Shown: piece by piece, positions 19,550-27,694 of the stretch
Layout of the letters: each line of letters opens with the position of its first letter
Position numbering within the stretch: position 1 is the stretch's first letter
Source: Ralstonia sp. SET104
GTDB taxonomy: Bacteria; Pseudomonadota; Gammaproteobacteria; Burkholderiales; Burkholderiaceae
Length of the DNA stretch: 64,000 nt
Assembly: GCF_003851545.1 (NCBI RefSeq)
Contig: NZ_BHVX01000002.1
Coordinates: 248,001 to 312,000, forward strand
Direction: 5' to 3'
The notes under the pieces: model-generated
What the model was told of the DNA's origin: nothing
Seen by the model: only the letters and a program-made list of their open reading frames with translations
The model's database searches: none
Program-made: the position numbers and the translations under genes

Positions 19550-20596
19550 GTGACTGCTGAACGCCCCACGCCCGGTCTTGCACCGAATGCCCGCCGTCTG
19601 TCCGTCGCCCCCATGATGGATTGGACGGACCGTCATTGCCGCTACTTCCACCGGCAGATCAGCCGTCACACCTGGCTGTATACGGAGATGGTGACCACCG
19701 GCGCGCTGTTGCACGGCGATGTGCCGCGCCACCTCGATTTCGATGAGGTCGAGCACCCCGTAGCGCTGCAACTCGGCGGCAGTGAGCCTGATGACCTGGC
19801 CCAAGCCGCACGCCTGGGCGAGCAATGGGGTTACAAGGAAATTAACCTCAACTGTGGTTGTCCGTCTGAGCGCGTGCAGCGCGGCGCGTTCGGCGCATGC
19901 CTGATGGCTGAACCCAAACTCGTTGCCCAAGGCGTCAAGGCGATGCGCGATGCGGTGTCGGTTCCGGTGACGGTCAAGCACCGCATCGGTATTGACGCGA
20001 TTGAGACCTATGATTTCGTGCGCGATTTCGTCGGCACCATCGCCGACGCGGGTTGCGAGACATTCATCGTCCACGCGCGCAACGCCATCCTGAAAGGCCT
20101 GAGCCCGAAGGAGAACCGAGAGATTCCGCCGTTGCGCTACGAGGTGGTCTACCAACTCAAGCGCGACTTTCCGCATCTGGAAATCCTGCTCAACGGTGGC
20201 GTGCAGGCGCTGGAGCAGATCGACACGCATCTCGCGCACATTGACGGCGTGATGATTGGCCGAGAGGCGTATCACCATCCGCATCTGATGGCCGCGTTCG
20301 ATGCGCGTTACTACGGCGCTGGCACCAAGGCGCCGACACGTGCAGAGATCGAGGACAAGATGATCGCCTACGTTGGCCGCTGGGTGGAGCGGGGCGGTTA
20401 TGCCGGCGCAGCAGTGCGCCATATGCTGGGGTTGTATCGTGGCGTGGCGGGTGCCCGAGGCTGGCGGCGCGTGCTGTCGGATTCCAAGGCGCTGGGCCGG
20501 GTCAAGACGCTGGCCACCGCTCACGCGTTGTTCGAAGAGGCGAGGGCTCACCTGCGGCGCGGCGAAGAATCAGGCGAGGAGGCTGTCCCCGCATAA
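19550..20596 (+). CDS. dusA: tRNA-dihydrouridine(20/20a) synthase DusA
   Basis: The 348-residue flavoenzyme reduces uridine 20/20a in the tRNA D-loop with NADPH. The FMN-barrel start SVAPMMDWTDRHCRYF (about residues 18-33), the TEMVTTGALL segment and the catalytic Cys region NLNCGCPSERVQRGAFGACL are all DusA-type. The GVQAL-Q segment near residue 220 and the GREAYHHP motif near 238 also match. GTG 19550 is the only good start before the similarity begins. It lies 42 bases after the preceding gene. A tRNA-His gene follows, a fitting but probably accidental neighbour. Confidence 0.94.
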   Translation: MTAERPTPGLAPNARRLSVAPMMDWTDRHCRYFHRQISRHTWLYTEMVTTGALLHGDVPRHLDFDEVEHPVALQLGGSEPDDLAQAARLGEQWGYKEINLNCGCPSERVQRGAFGACLMAEPKLVAQGVKAMRDAVSVPVTVKHRIGIDAIETYDFVRDFVGTIADAGCETFIVHARNAILKGLSPKENREIPPLRYEVVYQLKRDFPHLEILLNGGVQALEQIDTHLAHIDGVMIGREAYHHPHLMAAFDARYYGAGTKAPTRAEIEDKMIAYVGRWVERGGYAGAAVRHMLGLYRGVAGARGWRRVLSDSKALGRVKTLATAHALFEEARAHLRRGEESGEEAVPA

Positions 20597-20633
20597 ATTG
20601 CGCCACCCTCTAGGCACGCCGAAAGAATGTTTG

Positions 20634-20639
20634 TATAAT
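20634..20639 (+). promoter_or_regulatory. Consensus -10 box of the tRNA-His promoter
   Basis: A perfect TATAAT lies 45 bases before the tRNA. The matching -35 (TAGGCA, 20611-20616) is weak. tRNA promoters usually lie at about this distance. Confidence 0.5.
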
Positions 20640-20683
20640 CACCTTTTCGCCGAGCAACAATCAGTTCCAGTTGTTCGTACGAC

Positions 20684-20760
20684 GGTGGCTGTAGCTCAGT
20701 TGGTAGAGTCCCAGATTGTGATTCTGGTCGTCGTGGGTTCGAGTCCCATCAGTCACCCCA
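20684..20760 (+). tRNA. tRNA-His (anticodon GTG)
   Basis: The sequence folds as a full cloverleaf. The acceptor stem GTGGCTG pairs with CAGTCAC, with one G-U, and the extra 5' G of tRNA-His (20684) sits opposite the discriminator C. The anticodon stem CCAGA/TCTGG encloses the loop TTGTGAT with anticodon GTG at 20718-20720. The T arm reads GTGGG-TTCGAGT-CCCAT. The CCA end is encoded at 20758-20760. Confidence 0.97.
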
Positions 20761-20777
20761 AAAAAATTCAGCAAAAG

Positions 20778-20799
20778 GCCCGCAAAAGCGGGCTTTTTT
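20778..20799 (+). terminator. Terminator after tRNA-His
   Basis: GCCCGC (20778-20783) pairs with GCGGGC (20788-20793) over an AAAA loop, followed by six T. Confidence 0.85.
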
Positions 20800-20816
20800 G
20801 CGTCTATGGGTTTGTT

Positions 20817-21209
20817 CTACGCACTGGCGACGACTGTGCCTTGGTGGTACACCACCTTCCAACCATCCCCCGTCCGCCGCCACAACGTCGCCCGGCGCGT
20901 AGTCCGGTTCGATTGCAACAGCGTGTACGTGAGCAAATAGTTGTCCGGTGCAATCTCCTGGCAGCGAAAATCGCGCGTTTGCCAGAATTCCTCGCCGATA
21001 TGACCATGCCGGGCATCCAGCACGCCGAGCACATAGCTCCGGCTGTAGCGCTGGCCCGATGCGCCGGTTTCCCAGAAGTCTTCCGTGGTCATGCGCTCGA
21101 AATCTTCGCGGCGCGTGCCCAATTCCGGGCGGTGAAAGATGGGCTCACGCCGGCGCAATTCTTCCAGCACGTTGAGCAGGCCGGGGGCAGTGTCCAGAGA
21201 GGGTTCCAT
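20817..21209 (-). CDS. DUF4440 / NTF2-like small protein
   Basis: The 130-residue product looks like a single NTF2-like (SnoaL/DUF4440) alpha-beta domain: an N-terminal helix with LLNVLEELRRREPIFHRP, then DFWETGASGQRYSR and repeated beta strands ending in WRRTGDGWKVVYHQGTVV. Proteins of this type bind small ligands or act as accessory domains; the function here is not known. ATG 21209 is chosen because AGGAG lies ten bases upstream. The open frame reaches 21635 but that part overlaps the M20 peptidase gene antisense. It is convergent with tRNA-His and divergent from the peptidase gene. Confidence 0.8.
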   Translation of the reverse strand: MEPSLDTAPGLLNVLEELRRREPIFHRPELGTRREDFERMTTEDFWETGASGQRYSRSYVLGVLDARHGHIGEEFWQTRDFRCQEIAPDNYLLTYTLLQSNRTTRRATLWRRTGDGWKVVYHQGTVVASA

Positions 21210-21341
21210 GCGGCAAGGCTCCTGGGAAAGGCCCAAGCATACCGTGCAGCCGGTGTGGCTTAGCGTTTTTCGCGCTGCACAATGCGCGCGCAAGGCATCG
21301 CCCCTATGATGGCGCCTTCGCCTTTTCCGGAAAACATTTCG

Positions 21342-23072
21342 ATGCAACGCACTGCCCGTATTGGCCTGTCTTCGCTGACGATCGCACTGTCGCTTGCGTG
21401 CGGTACCGGCGCTTTTGCCGCCACGCTTCAGAAACCGCAGCTCGATGCGCTGCTCGGCGCCGAGCAATCCAAGGCATCGGCTGACCTGAACCGCTTCCTC
21501 GCGGCCGCCGCCAAGGCCGAGCCGCAAGTTGCCGGCAGCGTGGTTGCATACCAGAAGAAGGCGCCGCTCACCGGCGACGACCTCATCAACATCGGCCGAC
21601 TGCTGGGCCTGTACAACCGCCTGCACAACCAGCAAGCCGTGATCGGCTCAATCGAGAAAATGGTTGCGCTGCCCACCGTGCGCGACGACAAGATTCCGCA
21701 GTACGAAAACCCGGCCATCGTGGCGTTCGGCAAATTGGTCGAAGGCATGGCGCACGACTTTGGCCTGAAATTCCGCAACGTTGATAACCGCGTGTTTGAA
21801 GTCGTGCTACCGGGCACCGGCTCAGACGAGTTCGGCATCCTGACGCACGCCGACGTCGTGCCCGCCAAGGCCGAGGAATGGGTGCTCAGCGACGGCACCA
21901 AGCTTGACCCGTTCAAGGTCACGCGCGTTGGCAACCTGCTATACGGCCGCGGCACGATCGACGATAAGGGCTCGATCGCCGCCGCAATGTATGCCATGAA
22001 GACGGTCAAGGACAGCGGTGTGCCACTCGCGCGCACGATCCGCCTGATGATCGAGACCACCGAAGAAACCGGTGGCGACGGCATGAAGTATTACCGCGAG
22101 CACACGCAACTGCCCGCATACAACATCGTGCTCGACAGCAAGTACCCGGCCGTGGTCGCCGAAAAGGGCACAGGTGCGTTGAAGGTGTTCTTCCCCGCGC
22201 AGGCTGGCGACCCCTCGCACACGGCCATCGTTTCGATGACGGGCGCAGCGTCGGCAAGTTCTGTCCCGCAGACGGCCACCGCCACGCTCAAGGGCGGCGA
22301 TTTGGGCGTCGCGGCTGCCGCGCTCGAAGCCAAGCGCGATGCGTTTGTGAGCAGCCTGGCCGCGCAAGGCAAGTTCTCGATCGACATCACGCGCAGTGCG
22401 GACAGCATCGTCGTGAAGGTCACCGGCGCATCGGCGCACGGCTCGCGCCCGGAAGAGGGCGTCAACCCGCTGCCGCGCCTGGCGCTGTTCCTGCGCGCGG
22501 CAGATCTTGGCCTGGCCGACAACGCTTACGCCCACGCCGTACGCTACCTGACCGACCTCTACGGTACCGACTACCTCGGTAATACCATGGGCCTGGCCTA
22601 CAAGGACGACTTCATGGGCCCGCTGACCATTTCGCCCACGGTGATCGGCGACAAGAACGGGCGCGTGGAGGTGACCGCCAACGTGCGCATGCCGCGCGGC
22701 AAAACGCCCGAAGCATTGCGTGGGGAGATTGCCAGCAAGGTCAATGCATGGGCCAACACCAACCACGTTGCACTTGAGATCAACCACGACCAGGGCAACT
22801 GGATGGCGCGCGATCCGAAGGGTGCGTGGCTGTCTACGCTGCTCAACATTTATGGCGACACTACAGGTCTGGATGCCAAGCCCGTCCCGACCGCTGGCAG
22901 CACGACTGCCAAGCTGATGCCGAATGCCATCAACTTCGGCCCCGCCATGCCCGGCAAGAAGTACACCGCGCACAACGCCAACGAGTACAAGGAGGCGCCG
23001 GACCTCGACCTGGATATGCAAATGTTCACCGAGATGCTGGTGCGCATCGGCAATCTGCAGTCGATGCAGTAA
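21342..23072 (+). CDS. Exported M20-family dipeptidase
   Basis: The 576-residue protein begins with a signal peptide (MQRTARIGLSSLTIALSLAC, cleavage likely after AFA near residue 27), so it should be periplasmic or secreted. The metallopeptidase M20 ligands are visible: HADVVPA, GRGTIDDKGS with its bridging Asp, and ETTEETGGDG with the general-base and metal Glu. The SAHGSRPEEG stretch of the dimerisation domain and a late HNANEY segment carry further His residues. This layout matches PepV-like dipeptidases, which cleave short peptides with two zinc ions. ATG 21342 starts the signal peptide. The cupin gene follows after 16 bases. Confidence 0.88.
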   Translation: MQRTARIGLSSLTIALSLACGTGAFAATLQKPQLDALLGAEQSKASADLNRFLAAAAKAEPQVAGSVVAYQKKAPLTGDDLINIGRLLGLYNRLHNQQAVIGSIEKMVALPTVRDDKIPQYENPAIVAFGKLVEGMAHDFGLKFRNVDNRVFEVVLPGTGSDEFGILTHADVVPAKAEEWVLSDGTKLDPFKVTRVGNLLYGRGTIDDKGSIAAAMYAMKTVKDSGVPLARTIRLMIETTEETGGDGMKYYREHTQLPAYNIVLDSKYPAVVAEKGTGALKVFFPAQAGDPSHTAIVSMTGAASASSVPQTATATLKGGDLGVAAAALEAKRDAFVSSLAAQGKFSIDITRSADSIVVKVTGASAHGSRPEEGVNPLPRLALFLRAADLGLADNAYAHAVRYLTDLYGTDYLGNTMGLAYKDDFMGPLTISPTVIGDKNGRVEVTANVRMPRGKTPEALRGEIASKVNAWANTNHVALEINHDQGNWMARDPKGAWLSTLLNIYGDTTGLDAKPVPTAGSTTAKLMPNAINFGPAMPGKKYTAHNANEYKEAPDLDLDMQMFTEMLVRIGNLQSMQ

Positions 23073-23088
23073 GCGCCGCACGACCGCC

Positions 23089-23400
23089 ATGAAGATCATC
23101 CGCGCCAAATCATTTACCGCCGAGCGTGCCTGGGGTGCACTCGATATCGCCAACATGGGCGGCATCACCACGCGCCTGCATTGGACGGATCAGCCTTACC
23201 GCTGGCACGTGAACGACGGCGAGGAAGTCTTCGCGGTGCTCGACGGCACGGTCGACATGCGTTATCGCGAAGCCGGCGAAGAGAAAATCGCAGTGCTGGC
23301 ACCTGGCGATATCTTCTTTGCCGGTGTTGGCTGCGAACATGTAGCCCACCCGCGCGGTGAAGCGCGGATTCTCGTTATCGAGAAAGCGGGAAGCGTTTAG
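23089..23400 (+). CDS. Small cupin-domain protein
   Basis: The 103-residue product is a single cupin barrel. It has the pattern HVNDGEEVFAVLDGTVDMRY (first motif, with His and Glu) and PGDIFFAGVGCEHVAHP (second motif, with His). Such stand-alone cupins bind a metal and act as isomerases, dioxygenases or ligand sensors; the exact role is unknown. It begins 16 bases after the dipeptidase gene, so the two are probably co-transcribed. Confidence 0.85.
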   Translation: MKIIRAKSFTAERAWGALDIANMGGITTRLHWTDQPYRWHVNDGEEVFAVLDGTVDMRYREAGEEKIAVLAPGDIFFAGVGCEHVAHPRGEARILVIEKAGSV

Positions 23401-23422
23401 CGGCGCGCCCGCTGGTTGTGGC

Positions 23423-23452
23423 GCAAAAAAAAAGCCCGCAACGTGCGGGCTT
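23423..23452 (-). terminator. Intrinsic terminator, minus strand
   Basis: AAGCCCGCA (23432-23440) pairs with TGCGGGCTT (23444-23452) over three bases. The run of nine A at 23425-23433 becomes a U tract only when read on the minus strand, so the terminator serves leftward transcription. The cupin gene could use it only weakly. Confidence 0.7.
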
Positions 23453-23584
23453 CGAATTCAGCGATCTCATTGCCCCTGAGGGCATTGGCAATACTACTGT
23501 CACGTACGCCAAACAAAATCCGGGTAAACGTCCGTTTTCTGGCGGAACGTAGGTGAATGTGCCGCTGCGTCAACTTGCGAACAG

Positions 23585-23611
23585 AAAAAACAGCCCGCTC
23601 AAACGGCGGGC
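23585..23611 (-). terminator. Intrinsic terminator, minus strand, downstream of lexA and the 61-codon ORF
   Basis: GCCCGC (23593-23598) pairs with GCGGGC (23606-23611). On the minus strand the hairpin is followed by TGTTTTTTC. It is well placed to end a lexA transcript that continues through the small ORF. Confidence 0.7.
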
Positions 23612-23744
23612 CGAAAATCAGTTGAAGAAAGCCCTGTCCTCAGGGCAGGGCAAGTGTATGAAATCAGTTGCGGCGGCAGCATTGGGGTATGCCCTGATCG
23701 GTCGCGGCAGCTTGATTTAAAACCCCTCATCGCTTTCGCTGTCT

Positions 23745-23930
23745 TCAGCAGCTTTCGGCGCTCGCCGTGCGCGAGGCTGCCGGAATCGCATCCAGCATGC
23801 GGCAGATGGCGGCCATGCTGCCGACCATCGTGCGGCGTTGCTCCCCCTGATAGATACGCACGCCTTGGGTTTGGCGGAAGGGCACCGGATGCACCGGGCG
23901 GCGTTGGGAGGACATCGATCCGAGTCGCAT
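23745..23930 (-). CDS. Uncharacterised 61-residue protein downstream of lexA
   Basis: I do not recognise this product. The 61-codon frame starts at ATG 23930, with ACGAGG eight bases upstream, a better ribosome binding site than that of lexA. It begins MRLGSMSSQRRPVHPV, is basic in its first half (QRRP, GEQRRT) and mildly hydrophobic in the middle (MVGSMAAICRMLDAIPA), with two Cys residues. It lies 120 bases downstream of the lexA stop on the same strand and is followed by a terminator. In several bacteria the gene after lexA is a second SOS gene (dinF, sulA); co-regulation is possible here but unproven. An overlapping 93-codon frame (23717-23998) is the alternative. Confidence 0.45.
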   Translation of the reverse strand: MRLGSMSSQRRPVHPVPFRQTQGVRIYQGEQRRTMVGSMAAICRMLDAIPAASRTASAESC

Positions 23931-24050
23931 GGCAGACCTCGTGAGTTCGGGTGGAAAAGCAAGCGGCAAGACGCTGCCCCGGCGAGCCGGTGGCTCACCT
24001 TCAGGTTGATTCAAGCAGCAAGGGATTGGGCGCCGATATGCGCCTGAGAC

Positions 24051-24701
24051 TTACGGAGCAGCAGGCCGGATCAGACCGACGGCCAAGCCCTCCAGGTGAA
24101 ACTCGTCTCGATCCAGATCAACGTGGATCGGTTCGAAATCGGGGTTCTCGGCAATCAGCTCGACATGACGGCCCTTGCGCTGGAAGCGCTTGACCGTGAC
24201 GTCGTCCCCCAGCCGCGCGACGACGATCTTGCCGTTGGTGGCTTCAGCGGCGCGCTGCACGGCCAGCAGATCGCCATCCAGAATGCCGGCGTCGCGCATG
24301 CTCATGCCGCGCACTTTCAGCAGGAAGTCGGGCTGTGCAGAAAACAGCGATGGATCGACCTGATATTGGCGGTCGATATGCTCCGCGGCCAGGATCGGGC
24401 TACCGGCGGCCACGCGGCCCACGAGCGGTAGCGTCAATTGCATCAACCCCATCGATGGCAGCGAGAACTGGTGCTGGGCAGCGTCGCCTGCGGCGCGTAG
24501 CCGGATACCGCGCGAAGCGCCCGGCGTCAGTTCGATCACGCCCTTGCGTGCCAGCGCGCGCAGATGCTCTTCCGCTGCATTGGGCGACGAGAAGCCGAAC
24601 TCCGCCGCAATTTCGGCGCGCGTGGGCGGAAAGCCCGTGCGCTGGATCGTCTGGCGGATCAGATCGTAAATCTGCTGTTGGCGGGGGGTGAGGGTGGCCA
24701 T
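24051..24701 (-). CDS. lexA: SOS repressor LexA
   Basis: The 216-residue repressor has an N-terminal winged-helix domain ([20 protein letters not shown], then [20 protein letters not shown]) and a C-terminal S24 peptidase domain. The Ala-Gly self-cleavage site is in [11 protein letters not shown]. The catalytic Ser is in [13 protein letters not shown] and the Lys in [10 protein letters not shown] or the preceding VTVK segment. It represses SOS genes until RecA filaments trigger cleavage. ATG 24701 gives the standard LexA start ([10 protein letters not shown]) and lies eight bases from the first SOS box. The larger open frame to 24968 is not coding. fpr is divergent. Confidence 0.97.
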   Translation of the reverse strand: MATLTPRQQQIYDLIRQTIQRTGFPPTRAEIAAEFGFSSPNAAEEHLRALARKGVIELTPGASRGIRLRAAGDAAQHQFSLPSMGLMQLTLPLVGRVAAGSPILAAEHIDRQYQVDPSLFSAQPDFLLKVRGMSMRDAGILDGDLLAVQRAAEATNGKIVVARLGDDVTVKRFQRKGRHVELIAENPDFEPIHVDLDRDEFHLEGLAVGLIRPAAP

Positions 24702-24708
24702 CGGTGCA

Positions 24709-24724
24709 CTGTATATTTGAACAG
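24709..24724. promoter_or_regulatory. LexA (SOS) box 1
   Basis: CTGTATATTTGAACAG fits the CTGT-N8-ACAG LexA consensus exactly. It lies directly upstream of the lexA start codon. Confidence 0.9.
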
Positions 24725-24727
24725 GTG

Positions 24728-24743
24728 CTGTGATTTTATACAG
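24728..24743. promoter_or_regulatory. LexA (SOS) box 2 overlapping the lexA promoter
   Basis: CTGTGATTTTATACAG also fits CTGT-N8-ACAG. On the minus strand it contains TATAAAAT, a likely lexA -10 element, so LexA binding would block its own promoter. The two boxes are 19 bases apart centre to centre, as in E. coli lexA, which also has two boxes. Confidence 0.88.
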
Positions 24744-24954
24744 TGACGCAGGAAGCGCAAGTGATTTTGTTGTGACGTGTTGCGCGAGCACCCGGTGCTC
24801 ATGACCGGCGTCAAAACCCATGCGACTGGTTAGAAGCTTATGCGCAATCCATGCAGGCGCGGCCGCGGGGAATCGCATAAAATCAAGACCTTGACCGATT
24901 TTTGCACCGCCACATAGCCCGATTGAGCCTCGTTGGGTTGGCCCGAACGTCACC

Positions 24955-25731
24955 ATGTCCGCCTTCAATCAAGAGACCGTTCTGAGCGTCCATCACTGGA
25001 ACGACTCGCTGTTCAGCTTCAAGACCACGCGCGACCAGGCGCTGCGCTTCCATAACGGCCATTTCGTCATGATCGGACTGGAAGTTGAGGGCAAGCCGCT
25101 GATGCGCGCGTACAGTATCGCCAGCCCCAATTATGAAGAGCACCTGGAGTTTTTCAGCATCAAGGTGCAGAACGGTCCGCTGACGTCGCGCCTGCAGCAT
25201 CTGAAGGTGGGCGACAAGCTGCTGGTGAGCAAAAAGCCGGTTGGCACGCTCGTGCTGGATGACCTGCTGCCTGGCAAGAATCTCTACCTGTTCGGTACTG
25301 GCACGGGTCTGGCGCCGTTCATGAGCATCATTCAAGACCCCGACACCTACGAACGCTTCGAAAAGGTCGTGCTGCTGCATGGTGTGCGCCAAGTGAGTGA
25401 GCTGGCTTATGCAGACTTCATTACCAGCGAGCTGCCGAACAACGAATTCTTCGGCGACCAGGTGCGCGAGAAGCTGATCTACTACCCGACCGTCACGCGT
25501 GAGCCGTTCCGCAACATGGGCCGTCTGACTGACCTTGTGGATAGCGGAAAGCTGTCTGCCGACATTGGCCTGCCGCCGATGGACCCGGCCGTGGACCGCG
25601 CGATGATTTGCGGCAGCCCGGCCATGTTGGAAGACACCTGCAAGTTGCTTGATGCGCGCGGCTTCAAGATCTCGCCGCGCATGGGCGAGGCCGGTGACTA
25701 CGTGATCGAACGCGCCTTCGTCGAAAAGTAA
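24955..25731 (+). CDS. fpr: Ferredoxin/flavodoxin-NADP reductase
   Basis: The 258-residue FAD enzyme transfers electrons between NADPH and ferredoxin or flavodoxin. The FAD-binding motif [13 protein letters not shown] (about residues 50-62) and the NADP-binding motif [14 protein letters not shown] (about 110-123) are present. The C-terminal [16 protein letters not shown] and final VERAFVEK-like end match the gamma/betaproteobacterial Fpr type. The gene is divergent from lexA, 211 bases from the second SOS box, so SOS control is unlikely. A strong terminator follows. Confidence 0.94.
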   Translation: MSAFNQETVLSVHHWNDSLFSFKTTRDQALRFHNGHFVMIGLEVEGKPLMRAYSIASPNYEEHLEFFSIKVQNGPLTSRLQHLKVGDKLLVSKKPVGTLVLDDLLPGKNLYLFGTGTGLAPFMSIIQDPDTYERFEKVVLLHGVRQVSELAYADFITSELPNNEFFGDQVREKLIYYPTVTREPFRNMGRLTDLVDSGKLSADIGLPPMDPAVDRAMICGSPAMLEDTCKLLDARGFKISPRMGEAGDYVIERAFVEK

Positions 25732-25750
25732 TTGACGCTGCATTGCTGCA

Positions 25751-25780
25751 AACGCCGGCCTGAGTGCCGGCGTTTTGTTT
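25751..25780 (+). terminator. Terminator after fpr
   Basis: AACGCCGGC (25751-25759) pairs with GCCGGCGTT (25766-25774), followed by TTGTTTT. Confidence 0.85.
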
Positions 25781-25856
25781 TGCGCGGGCGTCAAGGGCAA
25801 TCCCGCGTCGGCAAAGGCGGGGTGGGCGGATACAATGCGCGCCTTGCCCACCACGC

Positions 25857-26861
25857 ATGTCCGCAAAGATGCCCTTGCCTACCATCGCCATCCTCGCCAC
25901 CGGCGGCACGATCGCCGGCTCCGCTGACGACGCGGGCTCCGCCGCGCGCTACCGCGCGGGTGCCGTGCCCATCGATCAATTGCTCGCCGCGAGCAAACTG
26001 GGGTTGGAACGCATCGCCAACGTGCGCGCCGAGCAGGTTGCCCAGATCGACAGCAAGGACCTGACCTTCGACGTGTGGGAAAAGCTTGTTGCGCGCATCC
26101 GGCACTGGATTGACGTCGAGCGCGTGGACGGCGTGGTCATCACGCACGGCACTGATACGTTGGAAGAAACCGCGATGCTGCTGCATCTGACGCAGCAGAC
26201 CGATACGCCCATCGTCATGACGGCGGCAATGAGGCCATCGACGTCGCTGTCGGCGGATGGTCCGCTGAATCTGCTGAATGCTGTGCGGCTGGCGGCCAGT
26301 CCGGCTGCGCGCGGGCGAGGCGTACTTGTGGCGATTAACCAGCGCGTGCATGCAGCGCGAGACGTGCAGAAGGGTCACACCTACTCGGTTGAGGCGTTTG
26401 TCTCGCCTGAAACAGGTCCGCTGGGTTTCGTGCTTGACACCCAAGTGCAGTTTCAGCGTGCCGGGCAACGTTTGGCTGCGGCGGATGTGCTACCAATGCC
26501 GCATACGGGCGGGTGGCCATGGGTCGAAGTTGTGGCGAGCTATGCGCAGCCCGATGCGCGCGTGGTGGATGCGCTGGTCGTTGCTGGCGTGAAAGGCCTC
26601 GTGATTGCGGCAACTGGCGCGGGCTCCATCCACGTCAACCTGGAAGCGGCGCTCGACCGGGCCAGCCAGCAGGGCGTTTTCGTACTGCGTTCGACGCGCA
26701 CCGGTGCCGGTGTTGTGCCGGCGCAGCCCGATGGACAGTGCTGGGCGTCCAGCGGCTCGCTGAATCCGTACAAGGCCCGTGTGCTGCTGGCGTTGCTTCT
26801 GGCCTCCGGGCGCGCCCAGGCAGAAATTGCCTCTCTGCAGCAAGTCATTGATCGGTATTGA
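25857..26861 (+). CDS. L-asparaginase
   Basis: The 334-residue enzyme hydrolyses asparagine to aspartate and ammonia. Both catalytic threonine motifs are present: ILATGGTIAGSADDAG near the N-terminus (about residues 9-24) and VITHGTDTLEETA (about 91-103). The remaining active-site Lys should be in the TAAMRPSTSLSADGPLN region, where an AMRP motif replaces longer variants. There is no signal peptide, so it is probably cytoplasmic although it resembles the AnsB type in sequence. I chose ATG 25857 (MSAKMPLPTIAI); ATG 25869 is an alternative. Its stop codon is embedded in the -35 element of the rpsF promoter. Confidence 0.9.
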   Translation: MSAKMPLPTIAILATGGTIAGSADDAGSAARYRAGAVPIDQLLAASKLGLERIANVRAEQVAQIDSKDLTFDVWEKLVARIRHWIDVERVDGVVITHGTDTLEETAMLLHLTQQTDTPIVMTAAMRPSTSLSADGPLNLLNAVRLAASPAARGRGVLVAINQRVHAARDVQKGHTYSVEAFVSPETGPLGFVLDTQVQFQRAGQRLAAADVLPMPHTGGWPWVEVVASYAQPDARVVDALVVAGVKGLVIAATGAGSIHVNLEAALDRASQQGVFVLRSTRTGAGVVPAQPDGQCWASSGSLNPYKARVLLALLLASGRAQAEIASLQQVIDRY

Positions 26862-26887
26862 AAAAATCACCAAGGCCTGTCTATAAT
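26858..26887 (+). promoter_or_regulatory. Promoter of the rpsF-priB-rpsR-rplI operon
   Basis: TTGAAA (26858-26863), an 18-base spacer and a perfect TATAAT (26882-26887). The -35 overlaps the asparaginase stop codon. Confidence 0.75.
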
Positions 26888-26954
26888 GTCAGGCTAACCA
26901 ACCTTGCTGCACCGGAGTGTGACGCCCGGGCGGCTTAATCCACAAGGAGCGTCA

Positions 26955-27323
26955 ATGCGTCATTACGAAATCGTATTCATCGTCCATCCGGACCAGAGCG
27001 AGCAAGTGCCCGCGATGATCGAGCGCTACAAGAGCACGGTCACCTCGCAAGGCGGTCAAGTGCACCGCGTCGAGGACTGGGGCCGTCGTCAACTGGCCTA
27101 CATGATCCAGAAGCTCGCGAAGGCTCACTACGTGTGCCTGAACATCGAGTGCGGCAAGGACACCCTGGCTGAACTCGAGCACGCGTTCAAGTTCAACGAC
27201 GCTGTGCTGCGTCACCTCATCGTTCAGACCAAGAAAGCTGAAACGGCGCCGTCGCCGATGATGAAGGAAGTCGCACGCGAAGAGGCCAAGAAGGCCGCCG
27301 CTCAGACCGAACAGGCCGCCTGA
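26955..27323 (+). CDS. rpsF: 30S ribosomal protein S6
   Basis: The 122-residue protein is S6 of the small subunit platform, which binds 16S rRNA together with S18. It starts [19 protein letters not shown] and carries the [20 protein letters not shown] signature. A short Ala/Lys/Glu-rich tail extends the core. AAGGAG lies seven bases before ATG 26955. It heads the rpsF-priB-rpsR-rplI operon from a near-consensus promoter. Confidence 0.97.
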   Translation: MRHYEIVFIVHPDQSEQVPAMIERYKSTVTSQGGQVHRVEDWGRRQLAYMIQKLAKAHYVCLNIECGKDTLAELEHAFKFNDAVLRHLIVQTKKAETAPSPMMKEVAREEAKKAAAQTEQAA

Positions 27324-27364
27324 TGCCGCGCGGTGCTGCGCAAGCCTGATCGCGCATCACCAGC

Positions 27365-27691
27365 ATGAACGAAGCCCTCGGGGACAACGCTATCAACCGC
27401 CTGCAGCTCGTCGCCACTCTGGTCGAGCGCGAGGTGATGCGATACACCCCAGCCGGCGTGCCGATCGTCAATTGTCTGCTGACCTACAGCGGACAGGCGA
27501 TAGAAGCGCAGACAGTGCGACAGAACGAGTTTTCGATGGAGGCACTGGCAGCCGGCAAGATGGCTTCCGTTCTGGACCGCATCGCTCCGGGCACCGTCCT
27601 GGATTGCGTCGGATTCCTGGCTCGCAAGCACCGCAGCAGCAAGACACTGGTCTTTCACATCTCCGGATGTAACGTATTCGTAAAGGATTGA
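27365..27691 (+). CDS. priB: Primosomal replication protein N (PriB)
   Basis: The 108-residue OB-fold protein binds single-stranded DNA and stabilises PriA during replication restart. The family pattern NRLQLVATLVEREVMRYTPAGVPIVNCLL and the later GFLARKHRSSKTLVFHISGCNVF region are clear. Its place between rpsF and rpsR is the conserved arrangement in beta- and gammaproteobacteria. It ends three bases before the annotated rpsR start. Confidence 0.94.
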   Translation: MNEALGDNAINRLQLVATLVEREVMRYTPAGVPIVNCLLTYSGQAIEAQTVRQNEFSMEALAAGKMASVLDRIAPGTVLDCVGFLARKHRSSKTLVFHISGCNVFVKD

Positions 27692-27694
27692 ATC

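Larger units (their letters stand above)
23401..23744. other. Gene-free stretch downstream of lexA with two minus-strand terminators
   Basis: No convincing gene is seen. The stretch holds two hairpins whose U tracts are on the minus strand (23585-23611 and 23423-23452). Between them is a small hairpin read on the minus strand as TGCCC-TCAG-GGGCA (near 23471-23484). The plus strand has a 20-codon ORF at 23658-23720 that I do not accept as a gene. Confidence 0.5.

Noticed and set aside
23658-23720. A 20-codon plus-strand ORF, MKSVAAAALGYALIGRGSLI
   Set aside because: It resembles a truncated signal peptide but has no ribosome binding site or conserved context; likely chance.
23717-23998. A 93-codon minus-strand frame overlapping the 61-codon ORF
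   Set aside because: Its start has no ribosome binding site and the Cys/Arg/Pro-rich composition looks like an out-of-frame shadow.
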